Notes under the pieces: model-generated
Seen by the model: only the letters and a program-made list of their open reading frames with translations
Databases searched by the model: none
Told to the model about the DNA's origin: nothing
Assembly: GCF_000001735.4 (NCBI RefSeq)
Contig: NC_003074.8
Coordinates: 20,405,261-20,469,260 of the forward strand
DNA from: Arabidopsis thaliana
Lineage: Eukaryota; Streptophyta; Magnoliopsida; Brassicales; Brassicaceae
Direction of reading: 5' to 3'
DNA length: 64,000 bases
Position numbers and translations under genes: made by a program
Shown here: positions 51,678-61,855 of the stretch, in pieces
Layout: each line of letters starts with the position of its first letter
Numbering within the stretch: position 1 is the first letter of the stretch

Positions 51678-52746
51678 GATTCAAAACATCCAATTATAAA
51701 CAAGCTAAATGCTAAACCCAAAATCTTTTGCTGATTTGACGTAATTTTGAAGCATCAATATTTTTTCTTTTTGAACATACAAAAAACTCAAATTCATGTT
51801 CGAAGATTTTACTTCTCAAGAATAGTACTTAAAAAAGATTGCTTCTCACCCAAGATGATCCCCCCAATCTACTCTGCGTGATCCAAGGGGAAACTCGAAT
51901 TTAAGAACAATATCCAGTAAATTGTTTGAGTTTGATGGAAAACATGAAAACCATTAATAAAAGGATGAGATTTAGAACATCGCCTTAACTTTTGCTTGCA
52001 AAAAAAAACTTAGCGAGACCATAAAGCATCTATGAAAGGTTGGCTACACTAAATCTAGACTACAGAAATTTATGTTGTAAGATTTTATCACATCCTACGT
52101 ACCGTCTACAGATGTATCATGGTTTGAATTGCACGTCGAAATTTCATTTTGTTCAAATTTTAGACCTAAAGTTTGTGGCATTTTGAGTTTTATTGAAAAA
52201 ACGTGTGATATTTTTGGAAAACAAAACATGAACTGTGGTATTTATTTGAGTCAACATTTATAGTTTGCATTCGGTCTTTTTACCTGCGTTTACTAGCTGC
52301 AAATGGCATCTGATTTTAAAACATTAAAACAATCGATAATGCGCTTTCATCAATTTAAGCCCACCAGCCTTATACAGAACAAACGTATCAATGATAAGGT
52401 CTAAGTGAGAAACTGAAATTTAAGAACGAAAAGTAACCAACCTTCTGGTTTTACAGAGTTAATTGGCCACATTATTATGAAGTTACAACTTCACTAATGA
52501 CATTTAAGAAAAAAAAAAGAAAACTCATCCCGTCATTAGTGCTTTACTTTTGGTGTTATGAAATTGCTAAATTTAGGTCACCTCTAAAAAATTAGTAATA
52601 GCTCCTTCGAGCGAAGAAAAAGGAAATTACTATTGTCTTATTCAACCCTTTTCAAACATTTCTTCTTCCACAAGAAACAACAACGAAGCCATATATTCTT
52701 TTGTGTCTTAGTTGCTACTCTCACATTACATTATCTGGGATCAAAT
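51423..52746. other. Spacer between the MAGL-like genes, with (AT)n
   Basis: 1.3 kb AT-rich. A perfect (AT)n of ~18 units lies at 51639-51675. No gene supported. The promoter and leader of the second MAGL-like gene lie at the right end. Confidence 0.6.
51639..51675. repeat. (AT)n microsatellite
   Basis: About 18 AT units 3' of the first MAGL-like gene. Confidence 0.9.
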
Positions 52747-54630
52747 ATGGTTAGTTTCGTTCTTCTTCTCTGGCTTACAAAAATCTTTACATGTCATGTG
52801 ACTTGACTTTTGTCAATTACAGGCTCATGTGGATGGGCAAGTTGGATATAGCGAGGTAAATATCATTACTCTGATTTTTAAGATTCATTGTTTTTCTAAT
52901 CTCTCATATGAATAAGAGTCGATGATTATGTGATGATTTAGGAATTCATCGAGAATTCGCGGGGAATGCAACTCTTAACATGCAAATGGTTTCCAGTCAA
53001 TCAAGAACCAAGAGCTCTCATCTTCTTTTGCCATGGCTATGCAATTGATTGCAGCACCACCTTTAAAGGTATCTATTTACATATACCTATATATGCATTC
53101 ATTGAAGAAGAAAGGGGTGAATATTAATGTGGGTTATTCTTACCTACAGATATAGCACCTAAGTTTGCAAAAGAAGGTTTTGCTGTGCATGGAATTGAAT
53201 ATGAAGGGCATGGGAGATCAAGCGGTCTCTCTGTCTACATTGATAACTTCGATCTTCTCATCGATGATGTCTCTTCACATTTCTCCAAAATATCTGGTCC
53301 ATCTCTTCTTTGACCTCATTACACATTGACATTGCTAACTTACTTGTCATAACGTTAGATATAAGCCTAGACTGTTTTAAAACCAAATTTCTGCGTTTAC
53401 TACATGAGAAAACAAAATTTATAAAAACATTATCAGTTTTTTTTTGCAAACAAAGAAAAGGTCTGCTTAAAAAATTTTAAATGTTTTTATTCATACATAT
53501 TCAAATAAAAGGTTTTTATTTATACATATTCAAAAATAATTTGTTCTAAACCATTGTCCATTGTCTACTTGTCTAATGCAAATTAATGCACTAGTTATCC
53601 TTAATACTAAACCGTGTGACTTGGATTGTGTTTGTTGTGCGAGGCAGAGATGGGAGATAACACAAAGAAGAAGAGGTTTTTGATGGGAGAGTCGATGGGA
53701 GGAGCAGTAGTCCTTCTCTTGCACCGCAAGAAACCCGAGTTCTGGGATGGAGGAATCCTTATTGCACCCATGTGTAAGGTGAACATATATATTCAGATAT
53801 ATATCATTTTATATAAGAATTATGTATAATTACTAATTTGATGAGAGTCAGATTGCTGAGGAGATGAAACCATCACGAATGGTTATATCTATGATAAATA
53901 TGGTTACAAATCTGATCCCATCATGGAAATCGATAATTCATGGACCCGATATCCTTAATAGCGCGATTAAACTGCCTGAAAAGAGACATGAGGTATCTTA
54001 CTCTCTTTCGGCTATAAGATAAGAGATTTTGTTTTTGGTAACCAATAAATTCTGGACCTTCTCGGACCAGAGTCGATATCCACTGACCGTTTAAAACACA
54101 GATAAGAACGAATCCAAATTGCTACAATGGATGGCCTCGTATGAAGACAATGAGCGAGCTTTTCAGAATCAGCCTCGATCTAGAGAACCGTTTGAACGAG
54201 GTAATATCCTATATACGCATTGAGGCAAAGTTCCATTGGCTTGTTCCAGTCACTTAATAAATAAAATTACACAAACACACACACACACAATTAATCTACA
54301 TGTCTAGGCAAAATAAATGTTAATTTGGGGATATGTTCATGTGAGATATAGGTGACAATGCCATTCATAGTCTTGCATGGAGAAGATGATAAAGTGACAG
54401 ATAAAGGAGGGAGCAAACTGCTTTATGAGGTGGCTTTGTCTAATGACAAGACTTTGAAGTTGTATCCAGAAATGTGGCATAGCCTTCTTTTTGGAGAGCC
54501 TCCGGAGAATTCAGAGATTGTGTTCAATGACATTGTCCAATGGATGCAGACAAGAATCACTACTCTTCAAGTAAAGGCTAATAATCATGAAGCAAAAACC
54601 TCAAATCTGATTACCTCAGATTCGGTTTAG
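52747..54630 (+). CDS. Monoacylglycerol lipase-like alpha/beta hydrolase, 319 aa (second of tandem pair)
   Basis: Eight exons: 52747-52749, 52823-52855, 52942-53068, 53150-53296, 53648-53778, 53852-53992, 54102-54200 and 54352-54630, 960 nt. The first coding exon is the ATG alone (ATG/GTTAGT), followed by MAHVDGQVGYSE at the next junction. Triad: Ser119 in GESMGG, Asp240 in GEDDKVTD, His270 in EMWHS, with CHGYA as oxyanion loop. All introns except the first are at the same places as in the upstream paralogue. Divergence is concentrated in the cap region (residues ~148-225) and in the longer polar C-terminal tail, so substrate preference may differ. Family role: acyl-ester hydrolysis of monoacylglycerol or lysolipid; the specific substrate is unknown. 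Confidence 0.92.
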
Positions 54631-55272
54631 ACTATAACCACGTCTTGTTTTTTGCTCCAAGTGAGACTATATTTTTTTCTTTCCAAGGTCTGAATAGATA
54701 AAGGCTGCATGATAGCTTATCAGATTATAGATGGTTTTTGGAAACCATTTTTTTTTTTTTTTTGTAAACAAGATTTGTATTTTTAATTTTTTGGATGTTC
54801 TTGTGATTGTCTCTTCTAAAGCACTACTGATTTAACTAAATACAATTTGAATTATTTTTGAAAAATATCAATTAATAAAAAAGAATGATTTACAAGTGAG
54901 GAAAAAATAAATCAAAATTGTAGTTCAATAGTTTCTAGATAAGTTTTTTTTTTACAAACTTGTCATGATTACAGTTCCTCACTGTTTCTATATGGGCTTA
55001 GAGTAAACTTGTTTTGGGCCGGTTTCGTTCTAAAAAAATAGGCCCATGATTGAATCTCCGCCGTTAGAGAACACCACTCCACTCTCATAGTCGACCTTCG
55101 AGCGAGCTATGGCGGTAATACTTAGGGTTTATTCACCATAATCTGTCAAATCCAAAGTTGAAATATGCTCTAGGAGTTCACCTAAACTCGGACGCCCTGC
55201 GAAAAACGTAAATTGAAGGCTAAACTCTAAACCCTAGCCCTTGCTGGTGGTTGTAGCTTGCTAGTTTGAGAG
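54631..55272. other. SAP130a promoter region
   Basis: 642 bp. Contains a T-run at 54749-54763, site II-type TGGGCC (55015-55020) and GGCCCA (55041-55046), TTAGGGTTT (55122-55130) and AAACCCTA (55229-55236), the same motif set as the RPL35 promoter. Confidence 0.65.
55015..55236 (+). promoter_or_regulatory. Site II and telo-box motifs of SAP130a
   Basis: TGGGCC 55015-55020, GGCCCA 55041-55046, TTAGGGTTT 55122-55130, AAACCCTA 55229-55236. All are within 260 bp of the start, typical of housekeeping growth-linked plant genes. Confidence 0.6.
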
Positions 55273-58200
55273 ATGTATCTGTACAGTCTTACTCTGCAGC
55301 AGGCGACGGGAATCGTCTGCGCAATCAACGGGAACTTTTCCGGCGGCAAGACACAGGAGATTGCGGTAGCTCGTGGCAAGATTTTGGATCTTCTCCGTCC
55401 CGACGAGAACGGTAAGATCCAGACGATACACTCTGTAGAAGTATTTGGTGCAATTAGATCCCTAGCTCAGTTTAGGTTGACTGGTGCGCAGAAGGATTAT
55501 ATCGTAGTAGGCTCAGATTCGGGTAGAATTGTTATACTTGAGTACAACAAGGAGAAAAATGTGTTCGATAAAGTTCACCAGGAGACTTTTGGCAAGTCTG
55601 GTTGCAGAAGAATTGTGCCAGGCCAGTACGTGGCTGTTGATCCCAAAGGAAGAGCTGTTATGATTGGAGCTTGTGAGAAGCAGAAATTGGTTTATGTTTT
55701 GAACAGAGATACCACTGCTAGGTTAACTATTTCTTCTCCCTTGGAGGCTCACAAGTCTCATACCATTTGCTATTCTCTCTGCGGTGTGGACTGCGGTTTC
55801 GATAACCCGATTTTTGCAGCCATTGAGCTTGATTACTCCGAGGCAGATCAGGATCCTACTGGCCAAGCCGCTAGTGAGGCTCAGAAGCATTTGACTTTCT
55901 ATGAGCTCGATTTGGGGCTCAACCATGTCTCTAGAAAGTGGTCTAACCCTGTTGACAATGGTGCCAATATGCTTGTTACTGTTCCTGGAGGAGCTGATGG
56001 CCCGAGTGGAGTTTTGGTTTGCGCCGAGAATTTTGTTATTTACATGAATCAGGGTCATCCAGACGTGAGGGCTGTGATTCCTAGACGAACTGATTTGCCT
56101 GCTGAACGGGGAGTTTTGGTTGTTTCTGCCGCCGTGCACAAGCAGAAGACAATGTTCTTCTTTTTAATCCAGACTGAGTATGGCGACGTTTTTAAGGTCA
56201 CCTTGGATCACAATGGCGATCATGTCTCCGAGTTGAAGGTTAAATACTTCGACACCATTCCCGTCGCATCCTCTATATGTGTGTTGAAGCTGGGATTCCT
56301 CTTCTCTGCTTCGGAATTTGGAAACCATGGTTTGTATCAGTTTCAGGCCATAGGAGAGGAACCTGATGTAGAGTCTTCCTCCTCTAATCTGATGGAAACC
56401 GAAGAAGGTTTTCAGCCCGTCTTTTTTCAGCCTAGACGACTTAAGAATCTTGTTAGGATTGACCAAGTCGAGAGTCTGATGCCGCTCATGGACATGAAAG
56501 TCCTAAACATTTTTGAGGAAGAAACCCCTCAAATCTTTTCACTTTGCGGCCGGGGTCCACGATCCTCTCTAAGGATACTGAGACCTGGTTTGGCCATCAC
56601 TGAGATGGCTGTCTCTCAGCTTCCAGGTCAGCCAAGTGCTGTGTGGACGGTGAAAAAGAATGTGAGCGATGAGTTTGATGCATACATCGTTGTCTCTTTT
56701 ACCAATGCTACTCTTGTTCTTTCGATTGGTGAACAAGTTGAAGAAGTTAATGACAGTGGGTTTCTTGATACTACCCCATCCCTGGCTGTCTCTCTGATCG
56801 GCGATGATTCTCTCATGCAAGTCCATCCCAATGGTATCCGCCACATAAGGGAAGATGGACGCATTAACGAATGGAGAACTCCTGGCAAGAGGTCAATTGT
56901 TAAAGTTGGGTATAATCGGCTTCAAGTGGTCATTGCATTGAGTGGGGGAGAGCTTATATACTTTGAGGCAGATATGACTGGCCAGCTGATGGAGGTGGAG
57001 AAGCATGAAATGTCTGGTGATGTGGCTTGCCTGGACATTGCCCCTGTTCCTGAAGGAAGAAAAAGGTCTCGCTTTCTTGCTGTGGGATCTTATGATAATA
57101 CTGTGCGCATTCTATCTCTGGATCCTGACGACTGTCTGCAGATTCTCAGCGTGCAAAGTGTCTCTTCAGCTCCGGAGTCTCTGCTATTCCTCGAAGTTCA
57201 GGCATCGATTGGTGGAGATGATGGTGCTGATCACCCGGCAAATCTCTTCCTCAATTCTGGGCTGCAGAATGGTGTTCTTTTCAGAACTGTGGTGGACATG
57301 GTGACTGGTCAGCTTTCGGATTCTCGCTCCCGGTTCTTGGGGCTGAAGCCTCCCAAGCTATTCTCCATTTCTGTGAGAGGCCGGTCTGCAATGCTGTGTT
57401 TGTCTAGCCGACCTTGGCTTGGTTATATTCACCGAGGACACTTCCATTTGACGCCTCTGTCTTACGAGACTCTGGAATTTGCTGCCCCCTTTTCATCTGA
57501 TCAGTGCGCTGAAGGTGTTGTCTCTGTCGCTGGGGATGCTCTGAGAATTTTTATGATTGATCGTCTTGGTGAAACATTCAACGAAACAGTGGTCCCTCTG
57601 AGGTACACGCCTAGAAAGTTTGTTCTCCATCCCAAGCGGAAGTTGTTGGTTATTATCGAGAGTGACCAGGGAGCATTCACCGCAGAAGAGCGTGAAGCTG
57701 CAAGAAAGGAGTGCTTCGAGGCTGGTGGAGTGGGAGAAAATGGCAATGGCAATGCAGATCAGATGGAGAATGGTGCGGATGATGAAGATAAGGAAGACCC
57801 GCTTTCTGATGAGCAGTACGGTTATCCAAAAGCAGAGTCTGAAAAGTGGGTCTCTTGCATCAGAGTTCTTGATCCCAAGACAGCTACGACAACTTGTCTC
57901 CTGGAACTTCAGGACAACGAAGCTGCATACAGTGTCTGTACGGTGAATTTCCATGATAAAGAGTATGGTACACTGTTGGCTGTTGGTACGGTCAAAGGGA
58001 TGCAGTTCTGGCCCAAGAAGAATCTAGTGGCTGGGTTCATACATATTTATAGGTTTGTGGAGGATGGGAAATCTCTTGAGCTTCTTCATAAGACGCAAGT
58101 AGAAGGTGTTCCTCTTGCTCTGTGCCAGTTCCAAGGAAGACTGCTGGCAGGGATCGGACCTGTCCTCAGATTGTATGATTTGGGGAAAAAGAGACTGCTT

Positions 58201-59101
58201 AGGAAATGTGAAAACAAGCTCTTTCCAAACACCATTATCTCTATCCAAACTTACCGTGACCGTATATACGTTGGTGACATTCAGGAGGTGAGTGGTAGAT
58301 CCTTTTTCCTATATATTTTACTTACTACTGTGTGCTTTGTTTTATAGAAATATCTCATGTAGCCTTTTCATTATCGTTTTGCAGTCTTTCCATTACTGCA
58401 AGTACAGGCGCGACGAGAATCAGCTGTACATATTTGCGGATGACTGCGTGCCGAGGTGGCTGACAGCATCGCACCATGTGGATTTCGATACCATGGCAGG
58501 TGCAGATAAGTTTGGGAATGTGTATTTTGTGCGGTTGCCTCAGGATCTGTCGGAGGAGATAGAAGAAGACCCGACTGGCGGGAAGATCAAGTGGGAGCAA
58601 GGAAAGCTGAATGGAGCACCGAACAAAGTGGATGAGATAGTACAGTTCCATGTTGGGGACGTTGTGACGTGCTTGCAGAAAGCTTCGATGATCCCAGGTG
58701 GATCGGAATCGATAATGTATGGAACAGTGATGGGTAGCATAGGGGCATTACATGCTTTCACATCCCGTGATGATGTGGATTTCTTCTCTCATCTGGAGAT
58801 GCACATGAGGCAGGAGTATCCTCCTCTCTGCGGGAGAGACCACATGGCTTACAGATCTGCATATTTTCCGGTCAAGGTAATAAACCAAAACCCATTTGCT
58901 TTTCCTCCAAATCAAAAGAAGTCCCTTGATTTTGAATTTGACACTTTTTGCATCTTGTAACAGGACGTGATAGATGGAGATCTGTGTGAGCAGTTCCCGA
59001 CACTCCCAATGGACTTGCAGAGGAAAATAGCAGACGAGCTGGATAGAACACCTGCGGAGATTCTGAAGAAGCTCGAAGACGCAAGGAACAAGATCATTTG
59101 A
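55273..59101 (+). CDS. SAP130A: SF3b subunit 3 (SAP130), 1214 aa
   Basis: Three exons: 55273-58287, 58385-58876 and 58964-59101, giving 1005 + 164 + 45 residues. It is a three-propeller WD-like protein of the DDB1/CPSF160/SF3b130 family. The MMS1-N-type part starts at YSLTLQQATGIVCAINGNF, the acidic loop GADDEDKEDPLSDEQYG is near residues 835-850, and the CPSF_A-type propeller and helical C-terminus end with ELDRTPAEILKKLEDARNKI. Length matches the family. It scaffolds SF3b within U2 snRNP, supporting branch-site recognition in the nucleus. The 3' ~2.1 kb of the gene and 419 bp beyond the stop have an inverted, apparently identical copy at 61437-64000 (SAP130b). The pair is known to encode identical proteins needed for reproduction. 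Confidence 0.97.
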
Positions 59102-59520
59102 TAACACACGAAAAGAGAGAGAGAGAGTCATTGTTTTGTTGAAGGACAAAGTAGAGAGTAGAGAAGAAAGAGGTTATAATAGATTTTGTAAAGCTCTTCA
59201 ATGGTTTGTTAAACAAAACCCCGCTCTTGTGAAAACTGATGAATTAATTGCAAGTTTACTTTTGAATCTACAACAGCATGAAACAGTTGCACCGGTAAGG
59301 TTTCTTCCATATTCAGGATTCCTAGTAGCTATGGTAGTTCTTGATTCGTTCATGAGAAGCATTGAGAATTGTGAAGCAGCAGACAAGTGGGAGCCTCGCC
59401 TGTCTCAACAAAAGATCAGGAACTGCAGACGAAGAGATCTGAGTTAATTCAGAGGCTCTTAACACCAGCCATTCTCGTTGAGAGCAAAAACAAAGATTGA
59501 GGATGCAGGTGAGCTAAATG
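56957..59520 (+). repeat. Left arm of inverted repeat (SAP130a)
   Basis: Position p pairs with 120957 minus p on the opposite strand; all coding frames, both introns and the 3' flank map at this constant offset with no indel. I compared introns, exon ends and flanks by eye and saw no mismatch. The inner end is sharp at 59520 (after GAGCTAAATG). The outer end is beyond the window on the right arm, so the true arm is longer. Confidence 0.93.
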
Positions 59521-59954
59521 AATCTTCTGCAACATCAGACTTAAAAAGTACCTGGTAAGATACAAAAACAAAGAATTATTTCACATTTTCTGTAATCAAC
59601 ATTTATCTCTTTGTTAACTTTGTTAGCTAAACATGAAACTTTTCCTTTTCCAAATCTCAATCACAAATTGATTTTCAACAAATCCGATATTATCTGAATC
59701 CCATATTATCTCAAATTCGATAAATTTTATAAATCATTATATACACCGTCTTATTACATTCTTATAAATAAGAGACAATATAACTAACTAAACTAACTAT
59801 ATCTCTTACGAAACATACTTTTCTTTTTGTCAAAGCTCCAAAGTTACTTGATGACGATGCCTGGAAGAAACAAGCGCAAAGAAAGATCCTGGCCGGAACC
59901 GCAAACGCAACCACAGTCAGAGATTCCTTCTTGTCTTCTTTGGCAGCTGTTAAC
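59102..59954. other. SAP130a 3' flank and NAC063 5' flank
   Basis: 853 bp. The first 419 bp belong to the inverted-repeat arm and contain the coding-like fragment. 59521-59954 is single-copy, AT-rich, then GC-richer leader sequence of NAC063. An out-of-frame ATG near 59839 precedes the NAC start and could act as an upstream ORF. Confidence 0.5.
59136..59569 (+). pseudogene. Unrecognised coding-like fragment at the inverted-repeat edge (left copy)
   Basis: An open frame (59136-59447, no ATG; begins TTG) with protein-like composition: ESREERGYNRFCKALQWFVK, then NPALVKTDELIASLLLNL and VAPVRFLPYSGFLVAMVVL. One-base slips at an A-run near 59414 and again beyond it continue sensible helical sequence (DQELQTKRSELIQRL; then RAKTKIEDAGELN and, past the repeat edge, ESSATSDLKST). 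This looks like a decayed exon of some gene carried along with SAP130. I do not recognise the family. It could instead be a SAP130 3' UTR with chance openness. Confidence 0.4.
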
Positions 59955-60980
59955 ATGTCTCCTCCGTCGACGATAGCTTACGTATTACCGCCAGGTTTTA
60001 AGTTTGTGCCAAACGATGAAGAAGTCATCCATTGTTACTTGAAACCTTACTCGGACGGCAACACGAACGTATTGCTCCATGTTCCTATTCATCTCGTCAA
60101 TATCTACGAGTCGAATCCACAAACACTTTCAGGTTAACTTGTCTCCGTCCATATGTATTGTTTACTTAGTTGAATTCTTTAGTTTATTAAGTTATTAACA
60201 TATATCTATATATATATATTTTTGAAACAGAGGAATTCCAGAAGGGTAACGATAAAGAATGGTTTATTATAACGGAGAGGAACAAAGTTGATCAAGGTTT
60301 AAGCCAAACAAAGAGAGTTGGTTATGGTGCGAAAAGGCAGAAACGTGTCGACACTAACGGAGGATATTGGCACGCAACAGTGGCTGCCCAAAAGATCAAC
60401 GCTGGAGATGGTGTCGTTCGCAACAAAAGGCCACTGGCATACTACGTTGGGAAACCATCAGAAGGCGTCAAAACTGATTGGTTAATGCAAGAATACTCTC
60501 TTGATCACTCTTCTCACAACAACGACAAGGTAAGAAGTGTTTCTTGGTTCCCAAGTTATTTAGGTTTTCAAGTTTTGGATTCTGTTTTGAGTCTTGTTTT
60601 TGTTGTGCGTCTAGGATTACACTTTGTGCAAGATCTATCTTACTCCACAAGCAACAAAGATGAATAAAGAAGTGGGAGAAGAGAAGAAGAAGCAGAAGAA
60701 AGGAGAAGCCGTTGTTTCAGTTGCACCTGTGGAAGCATTGGAAGAGCAGCTGCCTTGTAATGTCGAGTATCATCAACCGCTAGCACCGCTAGATTCTTGC
60801 CAACCGCAGCCTCATGATTTGGCGTATCAACAGCAGCAGTTTTGTCCAGGCCCACTGGATTCTTATCAACCGCAGCCTCATGATATGGAGAATCAGCAAC
60901 CGCATAATGAGAAGCTGAAGAAAGAAGAAGACGTTGAGCAGCTGGATTTGCATCAACCAGACCAAGGAAAAGGATGCTAA
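59955..60980 (+). CDS. NAC063: NAC-domain transcription factor, 280 aa
   Basis: Three exons: 59955-60132, 60231-60529 and 60615-60980, 843 nt. The start is the ATG at 59955 directly before the NAC A-motif (LPPGFKFVPNDEEVIHCYL); the longer frame to 59931 needs a TTG. The domain is recognisable but divergent: subdomain C keeps KEWFIITERN, GGYWHAT and TDWLMQEYSLD, while the usual basic GYWKATG block is altered and preceded by an inserted KRVGYGAKRQKRVD stretch. The third exon starts DYTLCKIYLT and then becomes Gln/Pro/Lys-rich with two copies of PLDS-C/Y-QPQPHD. Members bind CGTG-core DNA as dimers in the nucleus; DNA binding here may be weakened. It lies in the loop between the two SAP130 genes. 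Confidence 0.85.
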
Positions 60981-61329
60981 TTGATCTCTTTCCTCTATCG
61001 GCAATGTTCTCCAAAACCAGAGATAATTCTCCCTGTCTTTATTGCTTTTGATGCCTTGATATAAAACATTTATACTCAATTTGTCCAACATTTTCTTAGC
61101 GTCTTAGACTTATAAACTAACACATACAGATATAGATATAAAACACCGGTGTATTCCAGTTTCAGATTACCCAAATATAAAAAATTTGTGTTTTGATTTG
61201 TGGGTGGGTTAAAGATTTTCGTTATATAATACATTAGATCTTAAAACCAACAAATAAGTTTCTTCAAAGCCTAACTAAATATACTCTAAACAAAGTTGTA
61301 GATTTAAAGGTAAATTTGGACTTTGTTAC

Positions 61330-61436
61330 ATCAGTTTTCACAAGAGCGGGGTTTTGTTTAACAAACCATTGAAGAGCTTTACAAAATCTATTATAACCTC
61401 TTTCTTCTCTACTCTCTACTTTGTCCTTCAACAAAA
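61330..61436 (-). repeat. Third, partial copy of the coding-like fragment
   Basis: Read on the minus strand, from TTTTGTTGAAGGACAAAG to GTGAAAACTGATG it equals 59134-59240 and 61717-61823. It directly abuts the repeat arm edge at 61437, so the right side carries a tandem direct duplication. Beyond 61330 weaker similarity continues (AATCTACAAC) for about 40 bp. Confidence 0.85.
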
Positions 61437-61509
61437 CATTTAGCTCACCTGCATCCTCAATCTTTGTTTTTGCTCTCAACGAGAATGGCTGGTGTTAAGA
61501 GCCTCTGAA

Positions 61510-61821
61510 TTAACTCAGATCTCTTCGTCTGCAGTTCCTGATCTTTTGTTGAGACAGGCGAGGCTCCCACTTGTCTGCTGCTTCACAATTCTCAATGCTT
61601 CTCATGAACGAATCAAGAACTACCATAGCTACTAGGAATCCTGAATATGGAAGAAACCTTACCGGTGCAACTGTTTCATGCTGTTGTAGATTCAAAAGTA
61701 AACTTGCAATTAATTCATCAGTTTTCACAAGAGCGGGGTTTTGTTTAACAAACCATTGAAGAGCTTTACAAAATCTATTATAACCTCTTTCTTCTCTACT
61801 CTCTACTTTGTCCTTCAACAA
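61510..61821 (-). pseudogene. Unrecognised coding-like fragment (right copy)
   Basis: Identical mirror copy of 59136-59447, with the same TTG beginning and the same one-base slip at the A-run. Shared by descent with the SAP130 arm. Confidence 0.4.
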
Positions 61822-61855
61822 AACAATGACTCTCTCTCTCTCTTTTCGTGTGTTA

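Larger units (their letters stand above)
60981..61855. other. NAC063 3' flank and SAP130b 3' flank
   Basis: 875 bp. 60981-61329 is AT-rich single-copy DNA. 61330-61436 is an extra copy of part of the coding-like fragment. 61437-61855 is the inner end of the right inverted-repeat arm. Confidence 0.6.
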
